Shown: positions 16,723 through 25,088, numbered from the stretch's first letter. The stretch is DNA of 64,000 bases from Spirulina sp034932185 (GCF_034932185.1 NZ_JAYGHW010000010.1:7061-71060); one strand, 5' to 3'. Translations and numbers: made by a program. The notes: generated from the sequence alone by a model not told the origin.

Positions 16723-17484
16723 TCAAAACAAAAAGCGGAATAAAGAGGTGACGCTTCCCAATAGCTGAAGCAGTTGAATCCCCAGGCCATTGCCGCCGCC
16801 AGAACCTTGGCGTTTTTTGACCTCTTCAATCAGGCCCACGGCCACCGCTTCCCCCTCTGGGTTTTCCTGCTGTTTAAAGAGGGCTGCCGCAATTTGCGCA
16901 TCCTGCACCGCCCCCGCTTCATCGGTGAGGCGTAAACGCACCAAAGCACGACCGAGATAGGCCGGGGCAAAATCATTTTGCAGCGTTAGGGCTTGGTTAT
17001 ATTGGGCGATCGCCTCCACATAGTTGCGTTTATTGGCCGCCACCACCCCCAACGCATAGAACTGTTCCGGGGTTTGCAACGAAGCGGGCAGGCCGATGGC
17101 TCCTTCAATCCAAGCCTGATCTAAACGAGTCCCCCAAAGATTGGCATTGACTAAATAGGATTGGCGCAAATCTGTCCCCAACAGATTCGCCCCCAACAGC
17201 GTTGCCCCCATTAAATTGGCACTGTTGAGGGATGCCCCCGTTAAATCAGCCCCCGTTAAATCAGCCCCCGCTAGGTTCGCTTGGCTCAAGTTCGCAAAGC
17301 GCAGATCTGCCTCCCGCAGATCCGCCCCCTGAAGATCCGCCATCACCAACCCGGCCCGGCTTAAGTCACATTGGGCGCAGGCTTTGGTGGAAAGCAATTG
17401 CCGCGTGTGGTTGATGTTTTCCGCTTGTATGGGGATAGCGGTGAGCGTTGTCAAAAGGCAGGTGGTGATGAGAGTCTTATGCAT
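16723..17484 (-). CDS. Secreted pentapeptide-repeat and TPR-like protein
   Basis: A 253-residue protein. The N-terminus (MHKTLITTCLLTTLTAIPIQA) is a signal peptide with cleavage predicted after AIPIQA. Residues about 40-125 form roughly sixteen pentapeptide repeats (A(D/N)LXX: ADLREADLRFANLSQANLAGADL and so on), which fold as a right-handed quadrilateral beta-helix. The region from about residue 150 contains a TPR-like pair (VVAANKRNYVEAIAQYNQALTLQNDFAPAYLGRALV). The C-terminus ends in a hydrophobic LLQLLGSVTSLFRFLF tail. It probably acts in the periplasm or thylakoid lumen as a binding scaffold. No specific role can be assigned. Confidence 0.82.
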   Translation of the reverse strand: MHKTLITTCLLTTLTAIPIQAENINHTRQLLSTKACAQCDLSRAGLVMADLQGADLREADLRFANLSQANLAGADLTGADLTGASLNSANLMGATLLGANLLGTDLRQSYLVNANLWGTRLDQAWIEGAIGLPASLQTPEQFYALGVVAANKRNYVEAIAQYNQALTLQNDFAPAYLGRALVRLRLTDEAGAVQDAQIAAALFKQQENPEGEAVAVGLIEEVKKRQGSGGGNGLGIQLLQLLGSVTSLFRFLF

Positions 17485-17526
17485 AACCCCCCTGGGGTGT
17501 GAGTCGTAGCTCCATTCTACAAACCT

Positions 17527-18417
17527 ATGCCCGAAAGTTCTGTGATTCGATTTCCACCCCCCTTGGTACGGGGCGATCGCCTTTGTGCCATTGCCCCCAG
17601 TGGCGCACTGAAGGAGCGCGATCGCCTCAAAGCGGGGTTAGCGGTGTGGAGGGCGCAGGGCTACAGCGTCGATTTAATCCCGGCCTGGGATGCCCAGCAC
17701 AGTTATCTCGCGGGAACCGATGACCAACGGCGACAGGCCCTCGCCCAAGCTTGGCAAAACCCCGATTATCGCGGCATTCTCTGCGTTCGGGGCGGCTATG
17801 GGGGGGCGCGATTGCTGGAGGATTGGCAATGGCCAGCGGGGGAAAAATGGCTGATTGGCTTTTCCGATGTGACGGCGTTGCTCTGGAGTTTGGCGCGGCG
17901 GGGGATCGGCTCCCTCCATGGGCCGGTGTTGACCTCTTTGGGAACTGCCCCCGATTGGGCGGTAGATCGACTCATCGCAGCGGTGGAAGGGCGGCCCCTG
18001 CCGGTGTTAACGGGGGAAGGTTGGGGGGGCGGTATTGCACGGGGCATCCTGTTGCCAGGGAATCTCACCGTAGCCACCCATTTACTCTTTACACCCCATC
18101 AACCCAACTTAGAGGGGGTGATCCTCGCTTGGGAAGATGTCACCGAGGCCCCCTATCGCCTAGATCGGATGATTACCCAATGGCGGATGAGTGGGGCATT
18201 AAAGGGCGTGAAGGCGATCGCCCTTGGTCAGTTTACGGATTGTGTCGGGAATCCGGGTACATGGTCAGTGGGGGAAATGTTGCGCGATCGCCTCAGCGAT
18301 TTAGGCATTCCCATTGTCGCGAATCTCCCCTTTGGCCATGAACCGGGCAACGGTGCGCTACCCGTCGGGGCAATGGCAGAAGTCGATGGCGATCGGGGTA
18401 CATTGACAATGACCTAG
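17527..18417 (+). CDS. ldcA: LD-carboxypeptidase (peptidase family S66)
   Basis: A 296-residue serine peptidase of the LdcA/MccF family, which removes the terminal D-Ala from murein tetrapeptides during peptidoglycan recycling. The catalytic triad is visible: S113 in LIGFSDVTALLW, E203 in LAWEDVTEAPYRLDRM and H271 in PFGHEPGNGALPVG. Family blocks VRGGYGGARLLE and the LHGP segment after the nucleophile region are also present. It lacks a signal peptide, as expected for the cytoplasmic LdcA type. An MccF-like immunity role is possible, but no microcin genes are nearby. It ends 66 bp before the 41-bp repeat bounding the foreign cassette. Confidence 0.9.
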   Translation: MPESSVIRFPPPLVRGDRLCAIAPSGALKERDRLKAGLAVWRAQGYSVDLIPAWDAQHSYLAGTDDQRRQALAQAWQNPDYRGILCVRGGYGGARLLEDWQWPAGEKWLIGFSDVTALLWSLARRGIGSLHGPVLTSLGTAPDWAVDRLIAAVEGRPLPVLTGEGWGGGIARGILLPGNLTVATHLLFTPHQPNLEGVILAWEDVTEAPYRLDRMITQWRMSGALKGVKAIALGQFTDCVGNPGTWSVGEMLRDRLSDLGIPIVANLPFGHEPGNGALPVGAMAEVDGDRGTLTMT

Positions 18418-18446
18418 GCCCCAGTCCCCAAAGCACAAACGTTACC

Positions 18447-18471
18447 TAGGGCGCAAGCATTGCGCCCCTAC
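18447..18471. repeat. Short palindrome, variant (AGGGCGCAAGCATTGCGCCC)
   Basis: An inverted repeat with a different centre from family A but the same flanks (CTAGGGGCG / CGCCCCTAC type). It lies in the ancestral upstream region of the TIGR03032 gene, now separated from it by the foreign cassette. Confidence 0.6.
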
Positions 18472-18483
18472 TACCCACTCCCT

Positions 18484-18524
18484 CCCATGCAAGACCCCAA
18501 CGCCCCCCTTCGCAGCGTCCACAC
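18484..18524 (+). repeat. 41-bp direct repeat, left boundary of foreign cassette
   Basis: Identical over 41 bp to 22690-22730. It starts CCCATGCAAGACCCCAACGC and contains the start codon and first 12 codons of the downstream TIGR03032 gene. Here the copy runs into AT-rich DNA and hits a stop (18583-18585), so it is a truncated 5' gene end. Confidence 0.95.
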
Positions 18525-18538
18525 CAACTATGCTAAAC

Positions 18539-18567
18539 TTTACAATCTAACAAATACGATTTATAAT
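18539..18567 (+). promoter_or_regulatory. Sigma-70-type promoter of the cassette operon
   Basis: TTTACA at 18539-18544 and a perfect TATAAT at 18562-18567, separated by 17 bp. It sits just inside the left boundary and points to the three-gene operon. The 5' leader to the first ATG (18782) is about 205 nt, AT-rich and without an obvious Shine-Dalgarno. Confidence 0.7.
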
Positions 18568-18781
18568 AGACATCATGATATATAAATAGATGTAGGAAGT
18601 GCAAGCAAATTGATTAGTATGCATGCGAGCATGTTATCCCATTATGTTGAACACACTAAGCTCTTTGGTAAAAAGCAAAAAACCTAACTAATTATCATTA
18701 TACGTTAGTCTTTACTGTATTAGTACTTTAAAATAATTACATTGTCTCCTTACCCAATATCATCATAATTTCTCTAAAAAA

Positions 18782-20014
18782 ATGAACCTTAAATACATTG
18801 AGTTTGCAAATTATAAAAGCTTTTCGGAAAGGCAGAAAATTGAGCTAAAACCAATTACATTATTGATTGGAAAAAATAGTTCAGGGAAGAGTTCTATTTG
18901 TAAATTGTTTACCCTTCTTGAAAATTCTCTTTCGGGAGAGATTGATGAACCGTTGTTACTAAAAAACAAAGGAGTTGAATTAGGAGAAGATTTTGACAAC
19001 CTATTTTTTGAAAACAACCCTGCGGGGATTTCTCTGGATTTGAAAATGTCTTTCGAGAATAATATTGAATTAGAAATAAATTTGCTCAAAGCAGACAGTA
19101 GGTATGGTTTACAGATATTAAGTTGGAGTTATAAAAATGGAGTAACAGATGTGGATATTGATCTTAAACTTCAAGGAGCCAATTATATTGATCAAAAAAC
19201 TCAGGACTTACAGGACTTATATGAATGTAAATTCAAAGGATTTATTCCGATAAAAATCGTCGAAAAACAATCTCAAAGGGATTTATTGAAAGAAATCGAT
19301 CTGCCTAAAATAGATGTTGATTATATCGGTCCATTTAGAATATTACCAGAGCGATATTTTTACTTAACGGGACAAACTAATTTTAAAAACACAGGAGTTA
19401 CAGGAAAAAATGCTTATGCTATGCTAGGGATTAGTAAACTACAGGATACTAGCCTGCACAAAGAAGTAGGTGGATGGTATCGGGATTCCTTTGATGGATG
19501 GGAGCTACAAGTTGACGACAAACATAAAAAACCGTTGATTCAGATTTTGTTGTCCAAAAATAATGCCAATATTAACATCACAGATGTTGGACAAGGTATG
19601 CATCAAGTATTACCTTTAGTTGTACGTGCTCATGTTAATAATAAAGAAAACTCCTTAATCGTTGTTGAACAGCCAGAACTTCACTTACACCCCATAGCAC
19701 ATGGTGATATTGCTGAGTTATTTGCTAAATCTGCAAAAAAAAATAACCAAGTTTTTATCATAGAAACTCATTCGGAAAATGTATTATTACGTCTTCGTAA
19801 ACTAGTTGTTGAAAATGACTTTGGTTTTACATCCGACGATCTAGTAATTTACTGGATTGAGGATGCTGAATTCAAAGGCAAGGAATTACGTAAGATCACA
19901 GTAGATGAGCAAGGGGTGCTAGATGATTGGCCTCAAGGTGTTTTTAATGAAAGTATGAGAGAAATTTTAGAAATGCAGAAAGCTATTCGACGTAAAGAGG
20001 AACAGGCAAAATGA
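18782..20014 (+). CDS. AAA/ABC-type ATPase, OLD-like (AAA_15/DUF3696 type), putative defence sensor
   Basis: A 410-residue protein with an SMC/RecF-like ATPase fold. The Walker A is IGKNSSGKSS (29-38). The signature-like TDVGQGMHQVLPLV spans 267-280. Walker B with catalytic acidic residue is LIVVEQPELHLHP (292-304), and the histidine switch is IIETHSENVLLRLR (326-339). The middle third (about 90-260) is the insert usual in OLD-like/DUF3696 ATPases. It starts the AT-rich operon and overlaps the next gene in an ATGA (20011-20014), which implies coupled translation. ATPases of this type are the sensor subunits of several anti-phage systems (for example AriA of PARIS). The role here is inferred from that and from context. 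Confidence 0.85.
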   Translation: MNLKYIEFANYKSFSERQKIELKPITLLIGKNSSGKSSICKLFTLLENSLSGEIDEPLLLKNKGVELGEDFDNLFFENNPAGISLDLKMSFENNIELEINLLKADSRYGLQILSWSYKNGVTDVDIDLKLQGANYIDQKTQDLQDLYECKFKGFIPIKIVEKQSQRDLLKEIDLPKIDVDYIGPFRILPERYFYLTGQTNFKNTGVTGKNAYAMLGISKLQDTSLHKEVGGWYRDSFDGWELQVDDKHKKPLIQILLSKNNANINITDVGQGMHQVLPLVVRAHVNNKENSLIVVEQPELHLHPIAHGDIAELFAKSAKKNNQVFIIETHSENVLLRLRKLVVENDFGFTSDDLVIYWIEDAEFKGKELRKITVDEQGVLDDWPQGVFNESMREILEMQKAIRRKEEQAK

Positions 20015-21069
20015 TTGTATCGTTTAGTCTAACTATTTTTGATGAGCAAGACTGTACCATTCAGGAGTGCTTGGCCGATATTCTCGTCTTACTACTTGAC
20101 GACAAACATTTGATCGACATGCAAAGTATTAGTTTGATTTTTTTTAATGAGGAAAATTATTATATTTTTAGTGATCACCCTATTGCACAAGAATATATGT
20201 CAAAACGTAACAGAGAACTTTTAAAAAATTATATTCAAAATTACAGACAACAAATTACAAGATTATTAAAAAATTATTTGAGTTCTATGACAATCGGAAT
20301 GAATTATGAATTGGGTGAAATCACTCCACAAGATGCCTATAGGATAATAAAACATGAGTCTCAAATTGTGTTGGAGAATGAAATTACTGATTGGAAGTTC
20401 ATTAAGTGTATTTGTGAAAAATATGCTAATGCAAGAAGGCTTAAGCGCAACTCAGTTTACCAATTAATTAACAAATCTCTCACCAATGAGTTGTTGATTC
20501 CTCATCATTCTGGAGGAATTGGCGAAATTCCAAAAATAGTAGATAGCATTAAAGATAGTCAAAAGTATAAAAATGTTTATAAATACAAAATAATGGCTCT
20601 TTTTGACAGTGATAAACCTGGGGATCAAAAAAATTCTCCCAGCAATATCATTGCACTATTAAAGTATTTTAAGCAGAAAGAAATTAACGATCAGACTATT
20701 CAATCGAGTGATTATGAATATGACCCTGGATCTGATTTGATAATTTGGCATATGCTTTACAAAAGAAAAATTGAAAACTATGTCCCATTGGATGTTTTAT
20801 TTTATAATTTAACATCAGTAGATGATACAAAAAAGAAACAACTGAAAGATATAAGTCCATCAGAATTAGACTATTTACAATATGATCAACATAATGTAGG
20901 AATTGGAAAAAGTAAAATAAAGCAACAGTTTCCTGATTTTTTTTTAAAACATTTCTCTTATGAGGAGTTAGAAAAAAGATGTGAACACCATAAAATTCAG
21001 GACGTAATTTCAGGTGAGAGGATTTCTGAAATCGAGCAAATACTACTAAAAATAGCGAGAATAGTATGA
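20011..21069 (+). CDS. Putative TOPRIM/DUF4435-like effector of the cassette operon
   Basis: A 352-residue protein, not recognised with certainty. The segment from residue 115 follows the TOPRIM order of OLD and DUF4435 (AriB-like) nucleases. First comes an acidic strand (QIVLENEITDWKF, E122 and D127). A glycine pair follows (HHSGGIGEIPKIV, 168-169), then an aspartate motif (KIMALFDSDKPG, D199 and D201). Last is a KRKIENYVP segment (251-259) resembling the R-x-I-E-N-Y block of DUF4435. The N-terminal 110 residues have no recognisable motif. It overlaps both neighbours by ATGA junctions. Nuclease activity is inferred from these positions only; a structure search would be decisive. Confidence 0.6.
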   Translation: MIVSFSLTIFDEQDCTIQECLADILVLLLDDKHLIDMQSISLIFFNEENYYIFSDHPIAQEYMSKRNRELLKNYIQNYRQQITRLLKNYLSSMTIGMNYELGEITPQDAYRIIKHESQIVLENEITDWKFIKCICEKYANARRLKRNSVYQLINKSLTNELLIPHHSGGIGEIPKIVDSIKDSQKYKNVYKYKIMALFDSDKPGDQKNSPSNIIALLKYFKQKEINDQTIQSSDYEYDPGSDLIIWHMLYKRKIENYVPLDVLFYNLTSVDDTKKKQLKDISPSELDYLQYDQHNVGIGKSKIKQQFPDFFLKHFSYEELEKRCEHHKIQDVISGERISEIEQILLKIARIV

Positions 21070-22652
21070 ACAATCAAATCAACGTAAAACCAGATACTAC
21101 ATTTCTTAATGATTTGCTAAATGACATTGCTAAAGGCAAATATAAAATACCTGTTTTTCAAAGAGAATTCATTTGGAAATCTTCCCAAATGATCGAGTTA
21201 TTTGATAGTATCTTAAAAGGATATCCCATTGGTAGTTTGTTGTTTTGGAAAACACAAGGATATAAAACAAAAAATACTATTGGTCCTTATCTGATTGATC
21301 AAAAATCTAGTGAAATTAACTACGTATTGGATGGATTTCAGCGGATATCTACACTTTTTGGTGTTTTGATGAATCCTAGAGATTTTTCAACAGATCCAGA
21401 AAGTGATTACAAAAAATTTGTAATTTATTTTGATTTAGAAAACACTACATTTAGCTCTGTTAAAACCAAGAAAGATAATGATCTTTTGATAATTCCCCTG
21501 TCTAAAATTTATGATAATCGTCAACTATTTGACGTACTCAGGCAATTAGACAAGGAAAAAGATATACCAGAGACACAAAAAAATATGTATATAGAGAATG
21601 CTAGAAATCTCCAGTCTATTTTGACTCATTATAGAATTCCCTACGTTGAAATACAAGGAGGAGATATAAGAAGTGCTGTTGAAATTTTTTCGAGAACTAA
21701 CTCGACAGGGACAGAAATTTCTGAGGATTTTATGCTATCCGCATTAACCTATAATGCAGATACAGGATTTTTATTAAGCGATTCAATTACTGAATTTTTA
21801 AATGAAATCAATATTTATAATTTTGAAAATATTAAAAGAGGTGTTATTTTAAATTGTATCTCTAATACATATGGAATGGTTCACTTAAATAAAAAAAATT
21901 ATTTTGATGTTCCTATAGAGGCTTTAAGAAATAATGACTTCAATTTGGGATCTTTTTCACAAGATGTCTATATTCATGTCCAAAAATCGATCAATTTTTT
22001 GTATAAAAAATTGTTTGTAATTGACGCTCAACTACTACCCTATCCTTCTCAATTGATCTTTATTTCTGAGTACTTTCGAGTTAATCCAAATCCAACACCT
22101 GAACAATATGCCAGCTTAAAGAATTGGTTCTGGATCACAACTTATTCTAATTATTTTACTTTGTACTCATTAAGCCAGCAGAGAACCGCTTATCAAATAT
22201 TTTGTGAGTTTGCAGCGGGAAAGCACCATGATGGAATTTATAGGGTAAATGAAAATGAATTTACAACAGCAAAATATCCAGATAAATTGACCTATCAGGG
22301 AGTTAGGCAAAAGGCATTGAAACTCTTTTATTTAAAATCAATCATGGATGGTTATGAAGTTCAAGAAAAAGAAAGTATTAAAGAGATTTTTGTTGCGTTC
22401 AAAAAAGATAAGGCTCCAGCCAATATTATTTTAAGACTGTCTTCTGAATTTGAAGAAAAGCCAAAAAATAAAAAAGTGGAAAACTTTATAAAATCAACAG
22501 ATATTAAAATTTTGCAAAAGCATTTTATAACCGAAGAAATGGTAGAACTATATCAGAACGGAAGAATTGATGATTTTCTTGAAAAAAGAGGTGAGCATTT
22601 GAAGCGTAAAGAACAAGAATTTGTTCAAAACCTCGAAATTCGTTTTGAGTAG
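21066..22652 (+). CDS. DUF262-domain protein (GmrS/ParB-Srx-like), no visible DUF1524 nuclease
   Basis: A 528-residue protein. Its N-terminus carries the DUF262 pattern: YKIPVFQREFIWKSSQMIELFDSILKGYPIGSLLFWK (about 27-63), then NYVLDGFQRISTL (about 85-97), and later a segment like PYVEIQGGDIRSAVEIFSRTNSTGTEIS. The canonical DGQQR motif reads DGFQR here. The C-terminal half is helical and Lys-rich; I find no HNH/DUF1524 motif, unlike complete GmrSD proteins. DUF262 proteins take part in modification-sensing and other defence systems. It is the third gene of the operon, coupled to gene two by ATGA. Role in defence is inferred. Confidence 0.85.
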   Translation: MNNQINVKPDTTFLNDLLNDIAKGKYKIPVFQREFIWKSSQMIELFDSILKGYPIGSLLFWKTQGYKTKNTIGPYLIDQKSSEINYVLDGFQRISTLFGVLMNPRDFSTDPESDYKKFVIYFDLENTTFSSVKTKKDNDLLIIPLSKIYDNRQLFDVLRQLDKEKDIPETQKNMYIENARNLQSILTHYRIPYVEIQGGDIRSAVEIFSRTNSTGTEISEDFMLSALTYNADTGFLLSDSITEFLNEINIYNFENIKRGVILNCISNTYGMVHLNKKNYFDVPIEALRNNDFNLGSFSQDVYIHVQKSINFLYKKLFVIDAQLLPYPSQLIFISEYFRVNPNPTPEQYASLKNWFWITTYSNYFTLYSLSQQRTAYQIFCEFAAGKHHDGIYRVNENEFTTAKYPDKLTYQGVRQKALKLFYLKSIMDGYEVQEKESIKEIFVAFKKDKAPANIILRLSSEFEEKPKNKKVENFIKSTDIKILQKHFITEEMVELYQNGRIDDFLEKRGEHLKRKEQEFVQNLEIRFE

Positions 22653-22689
22653 GACAAAGAATAAATAGTTTCAAAAAGTGCTTTTCATA

Positions 22690-22730
22690 CCCATGCAAGA
22701 CCCCAACGCCCCCCTTCGCAGCGTCCACAC
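22690..22730 (+). repeat. 41-bp direct repeat, right boundary of foreign cassette
   Basis: Perfect match to 18484-18524. Here it is continuous with the intact TIGR03032 gene, whose ATG is at 22693. Confidence 0.95.
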
Positions 22731-25020
22731 GACCAATTTTGCCGATATCCTCAATCAATTGGGGATTTCTTTGGTGATCTCCACGTACCAAGCCGGGAAA
22801 GTGATTTTTGTGCGGGCTGATGGTGATGTGGTGAATACCCATTTTCGCGTTTTCCCTAAAGCCATGGGGCTAGCAGCGGATCATGAAAAAATGGCCATCG
22901 GCTCGACGTTGCAAATTTGGCAACTGCGTAACGTTCCCGCCGTTGCCGCCAAACTCGATCCGCCGGGTAAACATGATGCTTGTTATTTACCCCGCCAAAG
23001 CCATATTACCGGCGATATTGATATTCATGAAATGGCCTATGCGGGATCAGAACTTTGGTTTGTCAATACCCGCTTTTCCTGCCTTTGTACCCTCGAAGAC
23101 CCCACCTGTAGCTTTGTCCCCCGTTGGCGGCCCCCCTTTGTTTCTGCCTATGATTTGAGCGATCGCTGTCACCTCAACGGGTTAGCCGTCGTTAACGATC
23201 AACCCCGCTATATCACCGCCTTGGGGGCCACCGATACCCCCGCCGGTTGGCGCAAACATAAAGCCAGCGGCGGCATTCTTATGGATGTGCAAACCAATCA
23301 ATTTGTGGCCCAAGGGCTATCCATGCCCCATTCTCCTCGCTGGTATGATCAACGGCTTTGGGTTTTAGAATCGGGGAAAGGTTCCCTCGCTACCGTAGAT
23401 CCTGCGAGCGGCAAAGTGGAAACCATCACCTATTTACCCGGCTTTACCCGTGGCCTCGATTTCTATCAAGGTTTCGCCTTTATTGGCCTTTCCCAAGTGC
23501 GAGAAACTGCCGTGTTTAATGGTTTGCCCATTACCCAACAAACGGAGCGCAATGCAGGGGTTTGGGTGGTGCATTTAGCGACGGGGCAAATTGTCGGCTT
23601 TTTGCGGTTTGAAGAGGCGGTGCAGGAGATTTTTGCGGTGCAGGTGTTGCCGGGGATTCGCTTTCCGGAGTTGCTCAATGATAATGAAGAATTACTCGGC
23701 AGTTCCTACGTTTTACCCGATGCAGCCTTAGCCGATGTTTATCAAGGGCCGATGGAATTTGATCACGATGAAGAAGCACAATTTCAATTCCGGGCGGGAA
23801 ATGATCGCTATAACAGTGGCCAGCTTGACGCAGCGATTCAACATTATCAACAATGCCTCAAGCTTAAACCCGATTTCCAACTGGCCCGCTATAACTTGGG
23901 GGTAATTTACCGTGAGCAAGAACGTTGGGACGAAGCGGAAACGGAATTTAAAACGCTCCTCGCCGTCGAACCTCATAACCCCGCTTTGTATAACAATTTG
24001 GGGATTATTGCCCAAGGTCGCGGCCATTGGCGGGATGCGCGAGGGGATTATGAGCGGGCGATCGCCCTTGACCCCCAATTTGCGATCGCTCACTTTAATT
24101 TAGGAATGCTTTTGTTGCGGTTGGGGGAATATCAACAGGGTTGGGCTGAAGCAGAATGGCGTTGGCAAACGGCAGAATTTACCCCCTTTGATTGCCCTCA
24201 ACCCCGTTGGCAGGGGGAAGCGATCCAAGGCAAAACGCTGTTAGTGCATACGGAACAGGGGGCCGGCGATGCGATTCAATTTAGCCGGTTTATCCCCTTA
24301 GCGGCCCAAAAGTGCGATCGCCTCATCCTCGTTTGCCTTCCCACTCTCATGCCCCTCTTCCGCAACATTCCCGGCATTGCTGAACTGTTGCCCCCTGGCC
24401 CCCTCGCACCGGATAGCTTTGATCTCTACGCTCCCCTGATGAGCCTCCCCCACTGTCTCGGCATTACGCTGGAGAACCTCCCCACTGAAGTTCCCTACCT
24501 CACCCCCACCGGCACAGCCCCTCTAACGCTCCAGGGTTCAGGGTTAAAGGTGGGCATTGTCTGGGGGGGCAGTCCCACCCATAAGCAGGATCATCACCGC
24601 TCCACACCCTTAGCGGCTTGGTTGCCCATCCTCCAAATTCCAGGGGTGACGTTTTTTAGTTTGCAAAAGGATGAAGCGACGGGGAACCGCCGGGCCGAAT
24701 TAAACGCGCTCCCACCAGGGATTGTTGTGGAGGATTTAGCCCCCCACATTCATGATTTTGGCGATACGGCCCACCTGTTACAACAATTAGATCTGCTCAT
24801 TGCCGTAGATACCGGCATTGCCCATTTAGCGGGGGCGCTGGGGTTGCCGGTGTGGGTGCTGTTGGCCCAGCGGGCAGATTGGCGCTGGTTGGAGGATCGC
24901 CACGATAGTCCTTGGTATCCGACGATGAATCTGTTTCGTCAACAGGATTTAGGGAATTGGGGGCCGGTGATCATGGAGGTGGCGATGTTGTTGCGGGAGA
25001 AGGTGCTCAATCCTGCGTAA
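22693..25020 (+). CDS. TIGR03032-TPR-glycosyltransferase fusion protein
   Basis: A 775-residue protein from ATG 22693 (MQDPNAPLRSVHTTNF). The N-terminal domain (about 1-340) has the TIGR03032 pattern: ISTYQAGKVIFVRADG, FRVFPKAMGLA, HITGDIDIHEMAYAG and RLWVLESGKGSLATVD. Four TPR units follow (about 375-505, for example YNLGVIYREQERWDEAETEFK). The C-terminal region resembles TPR-linked heptosyltransferase/GT9-like domains: GKTLLVHTEQGAGDAIQFSRF, KVGIVWGGSPTH and LLIAVDTGIAHLAGALG. It probably makes or modifies a surface glycan or glycoprotein. The foreign cassette is inserted at its 5' end; codons 1-13 are duplicated, so the reading frame is preserved but the original promoter region is displaced. 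Confidence 0.85.
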   Translation: MQDPNAPLRSVHTTNFADILNQLGISLVISTYQAGKVIFVRADGDVVNTHFRVFPKAMGLAADHEKMAIGSTLQIWQLRNVPAVAAKLDPPGKHDACYLPRQSHITGDIDIHEMAYAGSELWFVNTRFSCLCTLEDPTCSFVPRWRPPFVSAYDLSDRCHLNGLAVVNDQPRYITALGATDTPAGWRKHKASGGILMDVQTNQFVAQGLSMPHSPRWYDQRLWVLESGKGSLATVDPASGKVETITYLPGFTRGLDFYQGFAFIGLSQVRETAVFNGLPITQQTERNAGVWVVHLATGQIVGFLRFEEAVQEIFAVQVLPGIRFPELLNDNEELLGSSYVLPDAALADVYQGPMEFDHDEEAQFQFRAGNDRYNSGQLDAAIQHYQQCLKLKPDFQLARYNLGVIYREQERWDEAETEFKTLLAVEPHNPALYNNLGIIAQGRGHWRDARGDYERAIALDPQFAIAHFNLGMLLLRLGEYQQGWAEAEWRWQTAEFTPFDCPQPRWQGEAIQGKTLLVHTEQGAGDAIQFSRFIPLAAQKCDRLILVCLPTLMPLFRNIPGIAELLPPGPLAPDSFDLYAPLMSLPHCLGITLENLPTEVPYLTPTGTAPLTLQGSGLKVGIVWGGSPTHKQDHHRSTPLAAWLPILQIPGVTFFSLQKDEATGNRRAELNALPPGIVVEDLAPHIHDFGDTAHLLQQLDLLIAVDTGIAHLAGALGLPVWVLLAQRADWRWLEDRHDSPWYPTMNLFRQQDLGNWGPVIMEVAMLLREKVLNPA

Positions 25021-25031
25021 TGGGTGGGTGT

Positions 25032-25080
25032 GGGGCGAAAGATTTTTTTGCCTCCGGCAGGCTTACGCCAACGCCCCTAG
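25032..25080. repeat. Long variant of palindrome family A
   Basis: GGGGCGAAAGAT, a T-run, then GCCTCCGGCAGGCTTACGCC and AACGCCCCTAG. It is the reverse complement of the composite element at 30941-30992, so an extra segment of about 25 bp is embedded in one arm. Confidence 0.7.
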
Positions 25081-25088
25081 GGGTTGCG

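Larger units (their letters stand above)
18525..22689 (+). mobile_element. AT-rich integrated cassette carrying a putative three-gene defence operon
   Basis: The composition changes abruptly at both 41-bp repeats: inside, the DNA is visibly AT-rich and almost free of HIP1 octamers; outside, it is GC-rich with frequent HIP1. The cassette holds a promoter and three overlapping genes, with no integrase or transposase. The repeats duplicate the 5' end of the host gene at 22693, which stays intact. This resembles site-specific integration into the 5' end of a gene, or recombination through short homology, but the integrating enzyme is not present. Confidence 0.85.

Noticed and set aside
21066..22652. 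Complete GmrSD-type enzyme
   Set aside because: The DUF262 part is present but I find no DUF1524 HNH motif in the C-terminal half.
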